Assembly: GCA_023053685.1 (NCBI GenBank)
Contig: JALIGW010000004.1
Location: forward strand, 86,382,249 to 86,446,248
Direction of reading: 5' to 3'
Origin: Diadophis punctatus similis
Taxonomy: Eukaryota; Chordata; Lepidosauria; Squamata; Dipsadidae
Length of the DNA: 64,000 bases
The notes beneath the pieces are model-generated. The model was not told the origin of the DNA. It saw nothing but the letters and a program-made list of their open reading frames with translations, and did no database searches. Position 1 is the stretch's first letter. Each line of letters begins with the position of its first letter. This document shows positions 10,896 to 20,764 of this stretch, in pieces. The position numbers and the translations under genes were made by a program.

Positions 10896-13181
10896 TTGTA
10901 CAGGATTAATAAACTGACCCAAATTACGTATATTCATTGTCTCAGAGGCTTTTTCCTTCCTCTGATCAGTTTCATGACGGTGGTGGTTGTGGGGGGAGAG
11001 AGATGAGCCCACATGCCTCTGATGGCTCCGATGTGCCCTACCTGCTTTGTAATCCACTCTTCTTCCTTAATTTATTCTCCTCGCGAGTCTTTCTCAGTTA
11101 AGTCCATCTTGCAATTCTCACTTATTTCCGACCGAGATGCCTGCTGATGCCGGCAGCTTCCCAAACGGAACACAGTGTGAATTATTCACCCTAAAAACCA
11201 TGAGCACCCGAAAACATGAGATAGGTGGAAATTGCAGTTGGCGTCAGGAAACAAGGATAATTCACTACATAATATATTGGCGTATATCCTTAGCCGATAA
11301 CTTTGGAGATCCCCCCCCTCCCTTCCTGTAGGTCAGAGTATGTGATGCTGGAGGCTGGCCAATATCCGAGCAGGGAGGGAGGTGGGGGAGGGAGGGGCGT
11401 GCAACCCTGGCTTGAATTCTTGGGCTCCAGCAAATGGGCAGCTGTTGGGGAAAAGAAATTTCACAGTGAATATGTAATACTTACAATTGTGTTGCTCTTT
11501 TTCTTTCTTTCTTTTTAAAGGGGGGGGGATGATTAAGACAGGAACAGCAAAATGCACAGGCATTTCAAGCATCCTGAAATTATAGCATTTGAACTTTATT
11601 TATTTGCCTCTTTTCCAAATTTCTCAGAAAGTGAATATATTTGCTAATTCAGCTATCAGGACTTTTTAGGCTTATGAAGCAGTTAATCTACCTCAGTCTT
11701 CTGTTCTTAAGGTTAATTATTCCAGATTCCTTCAATTTCTTCAACCTTGTTTCTATGCCCCTGATAATCCTCATGCTTTGAACTTATTTCCAGTGTCTTC
11801 AAAGTTAAAAAAAATGTGGTACCCAAATTGGACATAGTCCTTGAAGTGGGAACAACATTCCAGTTGGCCAATAGATGGCAGCAAAGCAATGCAGAATCCT
11901 CTCTCTGCTGACATCTAGTGGTCTCCACTTGTTTGAAACCTACTGTAATAGTGGAAACTGACCAATCTATAAATTGTAGAATTATTTACTTCCCATGAAT
12001 TAGAAATTATATTTGTCTTGATGTGACCTAAAATTGTATTTAACTTTTTCGTAGAGAGGGCTGACTCATATTTAGGTTATGAACTCCATGGTCATTTTCT
12101 TGGAATGATTAATGGTCACAAAAGCAACAATACTGTGGGAGATGACCTGAGGGACGGGTCAAGCACGTCATCAGTCTTGAGTCCCTTCAGGACCACAAGA
12201 ATCTCAGTCCAGCCCACCTTGAATTCTGCTGACTCTTATCTATTGATTGTTAATGGTTCAGATTCTTGTAGAGACCGTGAGCAAGCAATAAAGCTGTGGC
12301 CATGATTTGAACCACCTTGGCTCCTGATCTGTTGTGCCTACTGACAAATGCAGTTCCACCATCCATGGTACCTTTGAAGATGGATGGTAACATGTGATTC
12401 TTCTTCTCCTGCCTGGACAACTGGGGGCTGAACGAGGAATAGTCTGGAAGCCCGGCTTTTTCCCCCTGTAGTAGGCCCTGTAAAGTAGAGGGGTTGCTTG
12501 TCCACATCTTTCTGCTACTTCAGAAGGCCTCAGCCATTTCATTTCAGCAGATCTTTGGGCTTGAGGGAGTGCTGTTGGCAGCCATTTAAGTGGAAGTGGG
12601 AGTGGAGTGGAACAAGAAATAAACAAAAGCTAAAGGCCTGTATTTTCTCACCATTTCCTCCTCCTCATTTCAAGGCAGACACGATGTGTTTTACTCCTGG
12701 TTTTTGTTTTGTTTTGTTCGGTTAACTTGAGAGAGAGAGAAGGAAGCTGGGCTACACATTCCTCTCCTTCGGGTGTTGGAAGAAAACCTACAGAGTAGAC
12801 GTTGGACACAGTGAGGGCACATTTCTGCCCATTAAGGGGCATTGAAGGTCAAAGAGCAAATGGATGATGACGGGATGGAATTTGTTCATATTATTCTCTA
12901 ATTTGTTGGCTGGGCTGCGTTTGTCGGGAGAGAAAGGGCTGCCCATCGGGAACTCCCCTCAGTCTGTGCATCAGGAAGATCCTGAAAAGTTCACCATTCT
13001 CAAGATAAAAGGTGGCTGTAATAAGTATCAGGGCTGGGCAGGCTTAAAAGCAACAAGAATGTTTTAGAGCTTGATGCAAGCACAGCAGCTTTTTAGAGGT
13101 GTGGAGTTTTGGCATCTGAAGTGGGCAGAATGTGTTCCTTTTCCTTGGACTTCCCTGGCTCAGGAAAATATCTACTTAGGA
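10896..13181. other. Unassigned DNA
   Basis: No coding exon or clear transposon seen. The notable content is the motif pair at 11868-11921, annotated separately. Confidence 0.4.
11868..11921. promoter_or_regulatory. Convergent pair of CTCF-like motifs (candidate)
   Basis: CCAATAGATGGCAG on the plus strand (11868-11881) and the reverse complement of CTGACATCTAGTGG (11908-11921), i.e. CCACTAGATGTCAG, each match 13 of 14 positions of the vertebrate CTCF core CCASYAGRKGGCRS by my count. They point toward each other 26 bp apart. The pair may be the two ends of a degraded palindromic MITE rather than a selected insulator. No binding evidence is available. Confidence 0.35.
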
Positions 13182-13989
13182 TAAGGTGACCAGACGTCCC
13201 GCTTTTGGCGGGACAGACACGCTTTTCAAGCGTGTGTCCCGCGTCCCGCATTCTTTTCAAAAAGTCCCGCTTTTTTGAAAAGAATGCCGAAACAGCGGGA
13301 CGTCTGATCACCTTAAAAGGGGAAGCAAAAGAGAGGTACCGGAAGCAAGTCGGGCGGAATTTCAGAGAGCCGGCTGCCTGCTGGGGAGAGGGGGAAGGGG
13401 GCTGCTCCTCCTCTCCTTCCCCCGCCCCATCCCTAGCCCCGCCCTCGGAGGCGCCGCTGCTGTTGGGATGCTGCTGTTGGGAGGGGTGAGGGATGAGGAG
13501 CCGTCGCCGCTTTGAGCTCACGAGCGGCCCCTCCGGCGGCGCAAACAGCCCTTCCTCGCCCCCCTCCCCTTCCCCCTGTCGCCTCGCTGCCGCCGTTGCC
13601 CTGGGGCCGGGCGGGCGACCGGGAGACCGCGGCGCTTGGATGCCTGGAGCTCGTGACAGGTAAGCTGCCGGCTGCCTCCTTTCCCTGTCTCCCGCCTCCC
13701 GTTCGTCGCTTGCCAGCCCGGCCCCAGGGCAGCTCCCGAAGGGGAGGCGGGAGGCGAAGAAAGGCCTCCCGAAGGGGAGGCGGGCTCCCGAAGGGCTGCC
13801 GGCTCCCGAAGGGGAGGCGGGAGGCGAGGAAAGGCCTCCCGCCTCCCCCCCACCTGGACGCCGACATTTGCTGTGTTTTGCCCTCTGCGCATGCGCAGCG
13901 TTCTGCGCATGCGCAGAGGGCAAAACAAATGGCGCCCAGGCAGGCCCACCCACCCCCGTCCCGCTTAAAAAAAAAATCTGGTCACTTTA
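13182..13989. mobile_element. CpG-rich hAT-type MITE with perfect 8-bp TSD
   Basis: Left end 'taaggtgaccagacgtcccg' and right end 'tctggtcacttta' are inverted repeats, flanked by identical ACTTAGGA at 13174-13181 and 13990-13997. The first 134 bp (13182-13315) is itself a hairpin, because a further inverted copy of the end ('gcgggacgtctgatcacctt') lies at about 13295-13315. The interior holds a G+A-rich minisatellite based on 'ctcccgaaggggaggcggga' (about 13734-13845) and a 25-bp-arm hairpin. Long open frames on both strands are produced by the CpG-rich repeats and are not genes. Confidence 0.88.
13874..13927. repeat. 25-bp-arm perfect hairpin containing NRF1-like palindromes
   Basis: Arms 13874-13898 and 13903-13927 are exact reverse complements around CGTT. 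Each arm contains TGCGCATGCGCA, which fits the NRF1 consensus YGCGCAYGCGCR. A related hairpin with the same outer CATTTG/CAAATGGCG and inner CCCTCT/AGAGGG is at 51154-51214, in a different element. Confidence 0.85.
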
Positions 13990-14266
13990 ACTTAGGAGGA
14001 GGCAGCAATGAAGGGCAGCCACAAGCCTTCCTCCTTCGCCCCACCCCCACCCCACCCCATGTATCTTTGTGAGCCTGGGGGGAAAAGCAGCTTCTTTCAT
14101 GTTGAATTTTCATATATTTATATCTCCATCTGCCATCTACCTATCATTTTCGTTAGGACTTTTGATTATAGTAGTAAAATTAATACGAATTAAAGTTCAA
14201 GAAATAAAATAGAAAGGAGTAAAAATGCAAGGAAAGGGAAAAAAAGAAGAAACATTTCAGGTCTAT

Positions 14267-14500
14267 AGCAATAGCAATACCCCTTAGACTTATATACTGC
14301 TTCACAGCCCTCTCTAAGCGGTTTACAGAGTCAGCTTATGGCCCCCAACAATCTGGGTCCTCATTTTACCCACCTCGGGAAGATGGAAGTCTGAGTCAAC
14401 CTTGAGCCGGTGAGATTCGAACTGCCAACCTTCTGGCAGCCAGCAGTCAGCCGAAGTAGCCTGCACTACTGCATTCTAACCACTGCACCACCACGGCTCG
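14267..14500 (-). mobile_element. Sauria-type tRNA-derived SINE
   Basis: Well-preserved minus-oriented copy. Read from 14500 leftward it shows 'cgagccgtggtggtgcagtg', a box B 'agttcgaatctcacc', 'aaggttgactcagac', the 'taaaccgcttagagagggct' block, 'agtatataagtctaa' and a 'gctattgc' tail. The box B is close to the canonical GGTTCGAATCC, making this one of the less diverged copies in the window. Confidence 0.93.
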
Positions 14501-14800
14501 TCTATACTAGAGGTAGTTAATGAGCAATTTCCAAAAGTGATTAGAGTGTTACCTCATTAGGTGTTGTTAATTGGTTCCAGGAGGCGGGAGGAGCATCAAA
14601 AAGGACCAGGAGTCCCAAACAAACCAGGTGACCTGCCCTGGGGCGGGAAGGACTTCCTGTCGGTCCCTTTCCCTATGTTGGCATGGCTGACTTCCTGTCC
14701 TCCCTTTGCGGCCATCCGCCTCTTCCTTGTGCAGTGACCTTCCCTGCAGATTCTCTGGCTGCCCTTGAGTTAGAATTCTGTCTCTTTTCCTTAAACATTG
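14501..14800. other. Unassigned sequence abutting truncated L1
   Basis: Neither SINE nor L1. It supplies the last part of the minus-strand open frame that begins in the L1, so the apparent C-terminus of that frame is not L1 protein. No TSD or poly-A is visible at the junction. Confidence 0.5.
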
Positions 14801-15830
14801 TCTTACCCCTTTACTAATGTTGAACTCTTCCGTCATGTCACCATTCATCATTACCCTCGCCTTTTGTTTTGTATACATAGCATTGATCATGTTTTCAAAT
14901 TTAGATCCAAATTTCATAATTTTTATTTGATATTTGAAGAAGTCCCAATTTAAATTGTCGAAGGCCTTTTGTGCATCCAAAAAGATCATGGCCATTTGTT
15001 TGTCACTGTGACTTTCATAATATTCTAATATGTCCAGGACTATCCTCGTATTGTACCTAATTTGTCTAGCTGGTAGAAAGCCATTTTGGTCAGTATGAAT
15101 AGTTTTGTTTAGTAATTTTTTCATTCGCTCTGCTATTATTGTCATAAATATTTTATAATCTACGTTTAATAACGATATGGGTCTATAATTTTTGATTTGT
15201 TTGGGGTGTGTATCCTCTTTGTGTATCAATACAATGTGAGCTTCCTCCCACGTTTTTGGATATTTTGCCTTTTGCAGTGTATCATTGCACACCTCTAACA
15301 ATAAGTCTCCTATTATTTCAAAAGTTGCTTTATAGTAATCTCCTGGAAATCCATCCGGCCCTGGTGTCTTATTATTCTTTTGTTTGATTACTGCCTGTTT
15401 TAGTTCTTCTTGTGTTATTTCTCTGTTTAGTGTTTCTCTATCATCTTCATCTATTGGGTTTAGAGTTTTCCCTTCCAAAAAGTTTATTATTTCTTATCTA
15501 TTTTTTATCTTTTGCATAAAGTTCTTTAAAATAATCTAGTACTATCTCCTTTTTCTTTTCTAACTGGTGTTGTATCTTTTTATCTTTACCTTCCAGTTGT
15601 TGTATCATTTTCTTCTCTCTTATTTTTTTCAATCTATAAGATAGCCACCTACCGGGCTTGTTGGCATTTTCAAAATAGTCTTGTTTCGCTAATCTTATTT
15701 TCCTTATAATATCTTCTTGTTCCAGGAGATTTAATTTATGTTTTGTCAAAGCTCCTTCTAAAATTTTTGAGTTTTGGTATCCACTTGGTCTGTGGGTCAG
15801 CGGGAAGGCTTTTGCTGTCACTAGTAAACT
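14800..15830 (-). mobile_element. L1 LINE ORF2 fragment, truncated at both ends
   Basis: Two adjoining minus-strand frames (15821-15498 and 15478-about 14800) carry the L1 ORF2 linker and the N-terminal half of reverse transcriptase. Recognisable are 'KTPGPDGFPGDYYK', 'NYRPISLLNVDYKI' and palm motif A 'FLDAQKAFDNLNWDF'. A frame break lies near 15480-15500. L1 similarity stops right after 'KGVRQ', so palm motif C with the YADD catalytic pair, the thumb and the C-terminal domain are absent. The endonuclease domain is also missing. A missing 3' end is not what ordinary 5' truncation produces, so a later deletion or rearrangement is likely. Not functional. Confidence 0.9.
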
Positions 15831-16901
15831 AGAGCCCAGTGATAAAGGCGTGAGTAATGTACAAGCAGTCGGATGGCTGTTAAGAGGAGAAATGGAAAAC
15901 TCTAGCTATTTCTAGGAAAGGGCAGGTCGTTATTACAGCAAGCCTCCTGCTGTAGCTGATGTTTTACTATTTTGATAGCAAGTTTGTGTGTTTCCCAAGC
16001 AGCTGTGATGTTAATTTCAAAGACAAATGATACAGCAAATAATGAAATTTATGCGTTTTGAATAAGTTGTTACTCTGAAAGTGAGATCTCTTGAGTGCAA
16101 AAAATGTTCACGCTTTGAACTGCTGTTGATTTGACATGCAGCTGTCATTTATAATTAAGCTGATTGTTTCAATGTGGGTGGGGAGATTAAGCAAGGGTAA
16201 GAGACCGTAAAAAGGCATATATTTATTTCTCATGACTCAGCGCAGCTGGCTGAGGATGTCAAGAAGATGAAACTAGGGACAGGGAGTTTAGAAAGCAAAA
16301 AAATGAGACCCATATTGATGTTGTCAGTTTAGGAATCTAGTTTCTGTTAGACATTCTGATTGCATCTATCTCCAGATTGTGCGTAGATGTTTAGTATCAA
16401 TCGTGATTTCTGATACTTTAGCTTCCATTTGTGCATCTAACATGCTATATTACTTTTCATTCATAACACATTTTAAAATACTACTATAACAATATTTCAT
16501 GATGCATATAAATAAATTGCATTCATTTCCTTAGATGAATAGGAGCAGATCCTGGGAAAACCTGTTCTCCCTTAGCCAGGCCTCACTCGGAATACTAGGT
16601 TCAATTTTGAAAACTGACAAACTCAGATAAGGGCCACCAAATTCAAGGTACTAAGTCCTGTGAGGGAGAATTAAGCAAAGTAGACGTGTCCAGCAAACAA
16701 AAGAAAAGATTGGACTGAAACATGAAGGGAAATTTTTAATTAACCCTTGTCATACAGAGGACTTGTTCTCCAGCAGGGCCATAGCCAACATAGAAACTGC
16801 AAATCAGATTAGATAGTAATGGCTTCCACAGGATCGTCTTCTCCTGTGTTCATCTGCTCATAGGATTCGATTGAACAGGGTCAATTTTCCACCATCTATC
16901 T
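15831..16901. other. Unassigned DNA; possible degraded CR1 piece
   Basis: Mostly AT-rich. The part around 16570-16640 loosely resembles internal CR1 3'-UTR sequence, too diverged to call. Confidence 0.35.
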
Positions 16902-16984
16902 AAGTATGCCAACTCCCTGGCTGGGAATTCTGGGACTTGAAGTCCACACATTTTAAAGTTCCCAAGGTTGAGAAGCTCTGGGTT
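16902..16984. mobile_element. Half copy of palindromic hAT MITE
   Basis: Contains 'gggaattctgggacttgaag' followed by 'tccacacattttaaagttcc' and 'aaggttgagaagctctgggt'. This is one arm of the MITE seen complete at 3579-3713. The other arm is lost. Confidence 0.75.
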
Positions 16985-17496
16985 AGACTGATGGTCCATT
17001 CAAATCATTAGAAAGAGGTTGGTGGTTGTATCCAGTAATTTGTTTTGTTCTGAAAATGTGCCTCTCTGCAAAGAAAGGAGAGGAATGGTCCTGTGGGATA
17101 CAATCACACCATTGCTTGGCTATTCCTGTCCTGTTACCATTTTGCAGACAAGTCTCTTTGTGGCCACCATTCCCAGGACACCTCCCCAAAATTCAGCCAG
17201 TCTCTTGTCTCCCACCCGTGATCAATCAGTTTCAGGCAGAAAAAAGGCCCTGGATTATTTGGTTTTCATGTAAAATGTCTGCTTATTCATCTAAATATCC
17301 CTTGTCCAAAGTGAGAAAAATAAAGGGCGTTCATTAAAATAATGCTGCCCTGGGGGTGGGGGTGGGGGTAGCTGGCAGAATGAGGCTTTTTAGGGGGGGA
17401 CTTTGCACGGAGGTGCTCTCAGATCGGGCTTCTCGGTCTTGGGGACGAGAGGGGTGGGCCTGAACCGAAGGCAAAGCAGGACCGTTCCCAGATTGT
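16985..17496. other. Unassigned DNA
   Basis: Two open frames at 17019-17337 overlap each other and have no recognised domain. A G-rich stretch near 17350-17400 precedes the A-rich relic. Confidence 0.4.
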
Positions 17497-19030
17497 CCTG
17501 CTGCAGATGGACCCTGGTTTGGTTTTGGTGATAGAAGATAAGAGGATTTTGAATTGGATTGGACTGAAATACAAGGAGATTATATGGACTTAAGCTGCAA
17601 GTAAAAAAAAATCTGTGAACTTTGTGAATTGTGAACTTGACAAGATGGAGGCATGTATCTATGAAGAATTGACTGAGATGTTAAAATACATCTATGAAGA
17701 TATAAAAAAATTACCTTTTGGAAATCAGAGGTGAAAAGAAAATAGAAATGAAGCTGGATCATAAAGAACACTTAGAATTTACAATGGTGGAAAATGAAAA
17801 TGAAGAAAATGAAGAACAAGGAGATTACACAGATGAAAAAGGGACTGAAAATAAAAAACAGATTGATAATTACATTTGGGATTTACAGTGATACGAAAAG
17901 AGTAAAAGGGGAGTATTGGTATCAGAAGAAGCAATTTAAAAAATTGGGAGAAGAGACTAGGAGGAATTGAGAGCAGACTTGCACAAATAATATATTCAAA
18001 AGGAAGAAAAGGAATTTTGAAAAAAAGTTATTGACATAAAAATAAAAGAAAGAAAAAGAAAAAGTTAAGAGAAGGGGTTGGAAGGGAAAAACCTACAAGA
18101 AGTGGAATTTTTGAGAGACCAAAAGAGAATGGATGAAAAAGGGGAAGGTCAGTAGAAAGGAAGAGGGGTTAGATAATTGTGTATAATTAAGTAGGGTATA
18201 AAGTTCTTATATAAGATTGATGGTGGAATGTTATAAAAAATTTAGAATTATTATTTTACATTCAATTGTGTCAACACTATTAGTTGTGTATAAGTGTGTA
18301 TAATTAATCAGCCTAGGGTTTTTAATAAGTTAATAATTCTATATTAGATTGGTTTGAATTAAATTTTGATGATGAAAGAGAAAAAAGAATAAAGAAAAGA
18401 AGGGAAATAAATTAGACGATAGATTTGTTTCTATATAAGATTTGTATAACATAAATTGAAAAGGATTTAGATAATTACTGAAATTGTTGGAATGTTATAA
18501 GATCTGTATAATTATCATTTTTAAAGGTCTTTATATAAGATTATATAATTTATAAATTAGATTTTTTGTTGTAGAGATTTTAGATAATTAGGGGTTCTTT
18601 TTTCTTTATTATTGTATATTGGGAAGTTGGTAATGTTATTAACCAATGGATGGAAGTGTAGTGATAACATTAGAATTTGTTTAAATATGGAGAATGAGTT
18701 AAAATAAAAAATTGAGTAATAAAGTTGAAAGGGAGATATGACATGGGGAAAGAGATCAGAAATTTAGGGCATTTAGAAATGACAGAATAAAAAAAAGAGT
18801 AAAGGTATAAATTGAGGAAAGGGAGGAGTACGGCCTAAAATTAAGAGATACAAGAGACAATGAATATGTTTGGAAGATAAGCTATAGTGATTAATTTGGA
18901 AGAAAATTGAAAATTAAAGGTGATAGACCCAGACGACAAAAATAGGAGGCAAGGAGGCAGCATTAGAATAACAGTAGAGATACCTAGAAGAATATTATAT
19001 ATATAATATATAATACCAGTTATATTCCAG
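17497..19030 (+). mobile_element. A-rich, strand-asymmetric retroelement relic (unclassified)
   Basis: About 1.5 kb strongly enriched in A and G on the plus strand, with almost no C, the composition typical of L1-like or Penelope-like coding strands. Frames are short and broken ('gaaatgaagctggatcataa', 'gaagaaaatgaagaacaagg'). The later part (18180-18560) has loosely repeated AT-rich units around 'tatataagattgatggtgga' and 'tgttggaatgttataagatc'. It ends at the hammerhead ribozyme and could be the body of the element carrying it. The family is unknown to me. Confidence 0.45.
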
Positions 19031-19031
19031 T

Positions 19032-19092
19032 AAGGATATGGCTATCTGATGAGAGCTAAATAGCTCGAAATAGATCTATAATAGTCTCCCTT
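19032..19092 (+). ncRNA. Hammerhead ribozyme (type I topology)
   Basis: All elements of a hammerhead are in order. Stem I is GGCUAU (19040-19045) with AUAGUC (19081-19086), extended past an internal loop by AAGG (19032-19035) with CCUU (19089-19092). The core is CUGAUGA (19046-19052). Stem II is GAGCU/AGCUC (19053-19057, 19062-19066) with loop AAAU. GAAA is 19067-19070. Short stem III is AUA/UAU (19070-19072, 19077-19079) with loop GAUC. The predicted cleavage is after A19080, following a UA doublet (AUA, an allowed NUH triplet). Hammerheads with very short stem III are known in Penelope-like elements, and a Penelope GIY-YIG fragment lies 0.3 kb downstream on the same strand. Self-cleavage is inferred from structure only. 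Confidence 0.82.
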
Positions 19093-19233
19093 CATTTTCA
19101 TTTATCAGCAAAAAATATTACACATACAGACAAAATAGTTTGTCGGCTATAGAAACTGCCTGGATGGTCCCTGGAGGGGCCAAAAGGCAAAAAGGAAGCT
19201 GTGATGTTTCCTTCTATACACCAGCGGGTGTTT
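19093..19233. other. Spacer between ribozyme and Penelope-like fragment
   Basis: Short mixed sequence without a recognised motif, possibly part of the same retroelement. Confidence 0.3.
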
Positions 19234-20280
19234 GTATGTAGGTCTTTGGTTACTCGGGTTTTCTCTGCACAATTCTGCACAAACCGAAAAATATCCACCA
19301 TCCTAAGAAACCCCAAAGACAAAACTGAGTTAGAAAATTGAGACTTTCTGAAGTCCTTACTTTGAAAGTGTCTTGAAGTCATTAACGCACGGGTCTGATT
19401 TAGCCAGTCCGACACAAGGAGTATATGAAATCCCATGCACCGTCTGCCCCACCACATACATTGGACAAACCAACAGAAGAATAAGTGCACGCATTGAAGA
19501 ACACAAGAACTCAGTCAAAAAAGAGGAACCAACTTCTTCCCTGGTCCAACATCTTAAAGCCACAGGACATGAAATCGACTTTAAAAAGACCAGAACTATC
19601 GCCAAAACTGAACTCTTTAACAACAGAATAATCAGAGAAGCCATCGAGATAGAAAAATGCCTACACAGCATGAATAAACGAGATGACACCTCCCACCTAC
19701 CAGCCATTTGGAAACCCACCCTTATTGACCATCGAGTCTCTAACACAAAGAATGACACCAGACCCTCACTCAAACCAGACCACAAACCAGAAGCCATACC
19801 ACAGCTGCATCATTAGCCACTTTAAACCCCTCCAATCCATACATGAAGCAAACTGACACCCTCCATGAAGATGTGGCACGACCAAGAACGCGAAGCCAAA
19901 CAACAGCAATGCAGCTCACCAGTTCAAATCCCCCTGCAACTCAGACTAACCCGAGCACAACCAAGCCCCCACCTAAACAGAACACACACCTAGCCAATCA
20001 GAGCACAGCCAACCCCACATCCAAGCAGAGCACAGCCAAGCCCCCAACCAATCAGAACACACCTCCACCCAATCAGAACACAGCCAAGCTCCCACCCTAT
20101 CAGTTCAAACCCCCGCTGGCAGTTAAAAGGAAGAAACAGCTGCAATCTCACATTGCTCCTAGAAGCAGGAAGCCGAAGACACCAGCCTGATGATGACGAA
20201 TGAGACTTCGTCGAAACGTCACCAAGACACTTCCAATTTCACGCGGGAGAAAACCCGAATAACCAAAGACCTACATATAT
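19234..20280 (+). mobile_element. Penelope-like element (PLE), 5'-truncated, with terminal inverted repeats
   Basis: Contains the PLE linker signature 'STILRNPKDK' in one frame (about 19285-19330) and the GIY-YIG endonuclease in another, followed by a roughly 460-bp 3' region. The left end 'tatgtaggtctttggttact' (19234-19253) is the reverse complement of the right end 'ataaccaaagacctacatat'. The element is thus bracketed by about 30-bp inverted copies of its own 3' end, a layout known for Penelope insertions. The 3' end also occurs as a palindrome at 43620-43852. The region 19900-20110 is a loose tandem repeat around 'ccaatcagaacacagccaag'. The reverse-transcriptase domain is missing. Confidence 0.85.
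19373..19816 (+). pseudogene. PLE GIY-YIG endonuclease domain (C-terminal remnant)
   Basis: A 147-residue open frame. GVY at residues 16-18 and YIG at 29-31 form the GIY-YIG signature. C22/C25 and H44/H60/H66 resemble the Cys/His set typical of the PLE endonuclease. R40 in 'RRISARIEEH' and acidic residues near 89-94 are candidate catalytic positions. In the family this domain nicks the target DNA for reverse transcription. The start codon is only the first in-frame ATG. The linker upstream is in another frame, so the original long RT-EN protein is broken. The following frame 19843-20190 is Pro/Thr/Asn-rich and comes from 3' repeats, so I do not call it a gene. Confidence 0.85.
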
Positions 20281-20355
20281 ATATTTGTTTATTCTGTTGA
20301 GGATACAGGGAAGAGAACCTTGTGGCCTAAAGGTTAAATTGCTGCCTTACAATTG

Positions 20356-20410
<55 letters not shown>
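20356..20410. repeat. (AC)n microsatellite
   Basis: About 27 AC units, some 75 bp beyond the PLE 3' end. The palindromic PLE copy at 43.6 kb is likewise flanked by (GT)n/(AC)n. Confidence 0.95.
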
Positions 20411-20414
<4 letters not shown>

Positions 20415-20509
20415 GGATAAAGGAAAAGATATAAGTTTAAGAGTAGCACCGATGCTGGAATGAAGTCAGGGTTTTGAACTGCTCGTCTGTTAACTATAAA
20501 ATGGATTAT

Positions 20510-20760
20510 GATTAGAGGTACTCAGGGAAGGACAAGAGGGAGGAAGAGGAAGTAGAAAGGAAGGGGAGAGAGCGAGGAGGGAAGTAGGAAAGAGGGAGAG
20601 AGGGAGAAAGAAGGTAGAGGGAAGAGGGAGATGGAGGGAGGAGAGTAGTATGAAATATAGAAGGAAAACAGACAAGAGATAAAAGTACAAAAGGTGCAAA
20701 TTTAGGATATTTGTTTATGGCATTTTGGACAGAAATGTATAATTATGTATGTTTTGATAT
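20510..20760 (+). mobile_element. Probable L1 3' UTR polypurine tract
   Basis: A G/A-only tract ('gggaggaagaggaagtagaa' and similar, about 20520-20650) is followed by AT-rich sequence. The same polypurine-then-AT layout occurs in the intact L1 3' end at 55573-55710 and, inverted, at 32345-32650. No poly-A or TSD can be fixed. Confidence 0.45.
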
Positions 20761-20764
20761 TATG

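Noticed and set aside
13093..14072. Long overlapping open frames (up to 286 residues) on both strands
   Set aside because: They fall across a CpG-rich MITE with a perfect 8-bp TSD and internal minisatellite. Composition explains the lack of stops and no domain is seen.
19843..20190. 115-residue Pro/Thr/Asn-rich frame
   Set aside because: It is the translation of a loose tandem repeat in the PLE 3' region, separated by a stop from the endonuclease frame.
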